A DNA stretch of 6,828 bases from Balneolaceae bacterium SMO_bin1 (GTDB lineage Bacteria; Bacteroidota; Rhodothermia; Balneolales; Balneolaceae): positions 1 to 6,828 of the forward strand of contig NNSL01000336.1 in NCBI GenBank assembly GCA_003123965.1, given 5' to 3'. Both the position numbers and the translations under genes were made by a program. Numbering within the stretch: position 1 is the first letter of the stretch; every line of letters begins with the position of its first letter. This document shows, one piece after another, positions 6,279 through 6,828 of this stretch. Below the pieces are notes generated by a model. It ran no database searches. It had not been told where the DNA came from and was given only the letters and a program-made list of their open reading frames with translations.

Positions 6279-6828
6279 ATGTACAAGAGCTCACATAGCT
6301 TTTTCCTGCTCCTTTTTATAATTGCGGTTGCTTTAGGTGCCTGCAATGATAAATCGCAGCCCAATCAACCCAATCCGGTATTACTAATTTCATTTGACGG
6401 TTTCCGGCATGATTATCTTTCGATGGCCGAAACCCCAAATTTTGATGAATTTATTGCAAAAGGAGTAAAAGCCGACGGGCTTATTCCCACTTTCCCCACA
6501 AAAACATTTCCCAATCACTACACAATCGCTACTGGTTTGTACGCCGAAAACAGTGGCCTTATTGGTAACACCATGTACGATTCAACCATGGGCGAATGGT
6601 ATCGTATTCGCGATCGTAAGGCGGTAGAAAACCCAAAGTGGTATAACGGTGAACCTATCTGGAATACCGTTGAAAAAAAGGGCCTGCGGGCCGGCACCAT
6701 GTTTTGGGTAGGCTCGGAGGCACCCATACAGAATATGCGCCCCACCCACTGGAAGCCGTTTGACGGGTCCATGGCACCTAGAGCGCGCATCGATACGGTG
6801 GTAAAATTGGATGAGCGCACCCGATGGC
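6279..6828 (+). CDS. Lipoprotein ectonucleotide pyrophosphatase/phosphodiesterase (alkaline phosphatase superfamily), 3' truncated by window end
   Basis: An open frame of 183 codons runs off the right edge with no stop. Residues 1-21 form a lipoprotein signal peptide ending in lipobox LGAC (Cys22), so the enzyme should be lipid-anchored on the periplasmic side or cell surface. The mature part begins the NPP fold: LLISFDGFRHDYL (35-47) with the first zinc ligand Asp40; PTKTFPNHYTIATGLY (73-88), in which Thr76 is the expected nucleophile; and GNTMYD (96-101), with the Asn that positions phosphate. GEPIWNTVEKKG and MFWVGSEAPI follow, also family-typical. NPP enzymes hydrolyse phosphodiester or pyrophosphate bonds of nucleotides or lipids; the specificity region and remaining metal ligands lie beyond the window, so the substrate is undetermined. 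Full family members are about 400-450 residues. The start is the first in-frame ATG, 33 bases after the T tract of the preceding terminator, so its promoter must be within or just after that terminator, or reads through it. No Shine-Dalgarno is visible. Confidence 0.9.
   Translation, partial: MYKSSHSFFLLLFIIAVALGACNDKSQPNQPNPVLLISFDGFRHDYLSMAETPNFDEFIAKGVKADGLIPTFPTKTFPNHYTIATGLYAENSGLIGNTMYDSTMGEWYRIRDRKAVENPKWYNGEPIWNTVEKKGLRAGTMFWVGSEAPIQNMRPTHWKPFDGSMAPRARIDTVVKLDERTRW

Noticed and set aside
6518..6820. 100-codon minus-strand frame near the right edge
   Set aside because: Lies opposite the phosphodiesterase gene, whose sense frame carries the catalytic motifs and a lipoprotein signal.

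Overview
The window reads as moderate-GC DNA (about 45-50 % by eye) from a member of the Bacteroidota/Balneolota/Rhodothermota side of the tree. The evidence is a large Oar-like TonB-dependent receptor with an N-terminal carboxypeptidase-regulatory domain, start codons without purine-rich Shine-Dalgarno sequences, and a Bacteroidota-type -7 box (TAnnTTTG) ahead of the receptor. A marine or saline Balneolaceae-like organism is my best guess; no rRNA or other marker gene is present to prove it. All real genes lie on the + strand.

Region 1 (about 1-2835) is an arsenosugar biosynthesis gene set. In order it holds an AhpD/CMD-fold peroxidase-like protein, the radical SAM enzyme ArsS (SPASM-like Cys-rich C-terminus, DUF3641), a TIGR04282-type glycosyltransferase and a TIGR04283-type (GT2) glycosyltransferase. 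The gaps are 64, 61 and 24 bases with no strong terminator between genes, so they probably form one operon. ArsS is thought to attach the deoxyadenosyl group of SAM to methylated arsenic made by ArsM. The peroxidase-like protein and the two glycosyltransferases are pathway members by association, presumably handling redox chemistry and later sugar steps. No arsM or arsR lies in the window; the left edge cuts right at the first gene.

The two leading genes are broken as written. The peroxidase gene changes frame at least three times (probably four) in its first 110 bases, each time by one extra base, mostly at short homopolymers. arsS has lost one G from a G run (715-720) inside its TGGAPE motif. 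Protein similarity continues perfectly across each break, so either the sequence has homopolymer errors near a contig end or the operon has decayed very recently. The other two operon genes and the 3.2-kb receptor are intact.

Region 2 (2836-6245) is a separate unit: a 154-base intergenic region with a weak hairpin and a candidate promoter, the 1066-residue outer-membrane receptor, and a strong intrinsic terminator. Region 3 (6246-6828) starts a third unit: a lipoprotein of the nucleotide pyrophosphatase/phosphodiesterase (alkaline phosphatase superfamily) family, cut off by the right edge after 183 codons. I see no mobile elements, CRISPR arrays, tRNA or rRNA.
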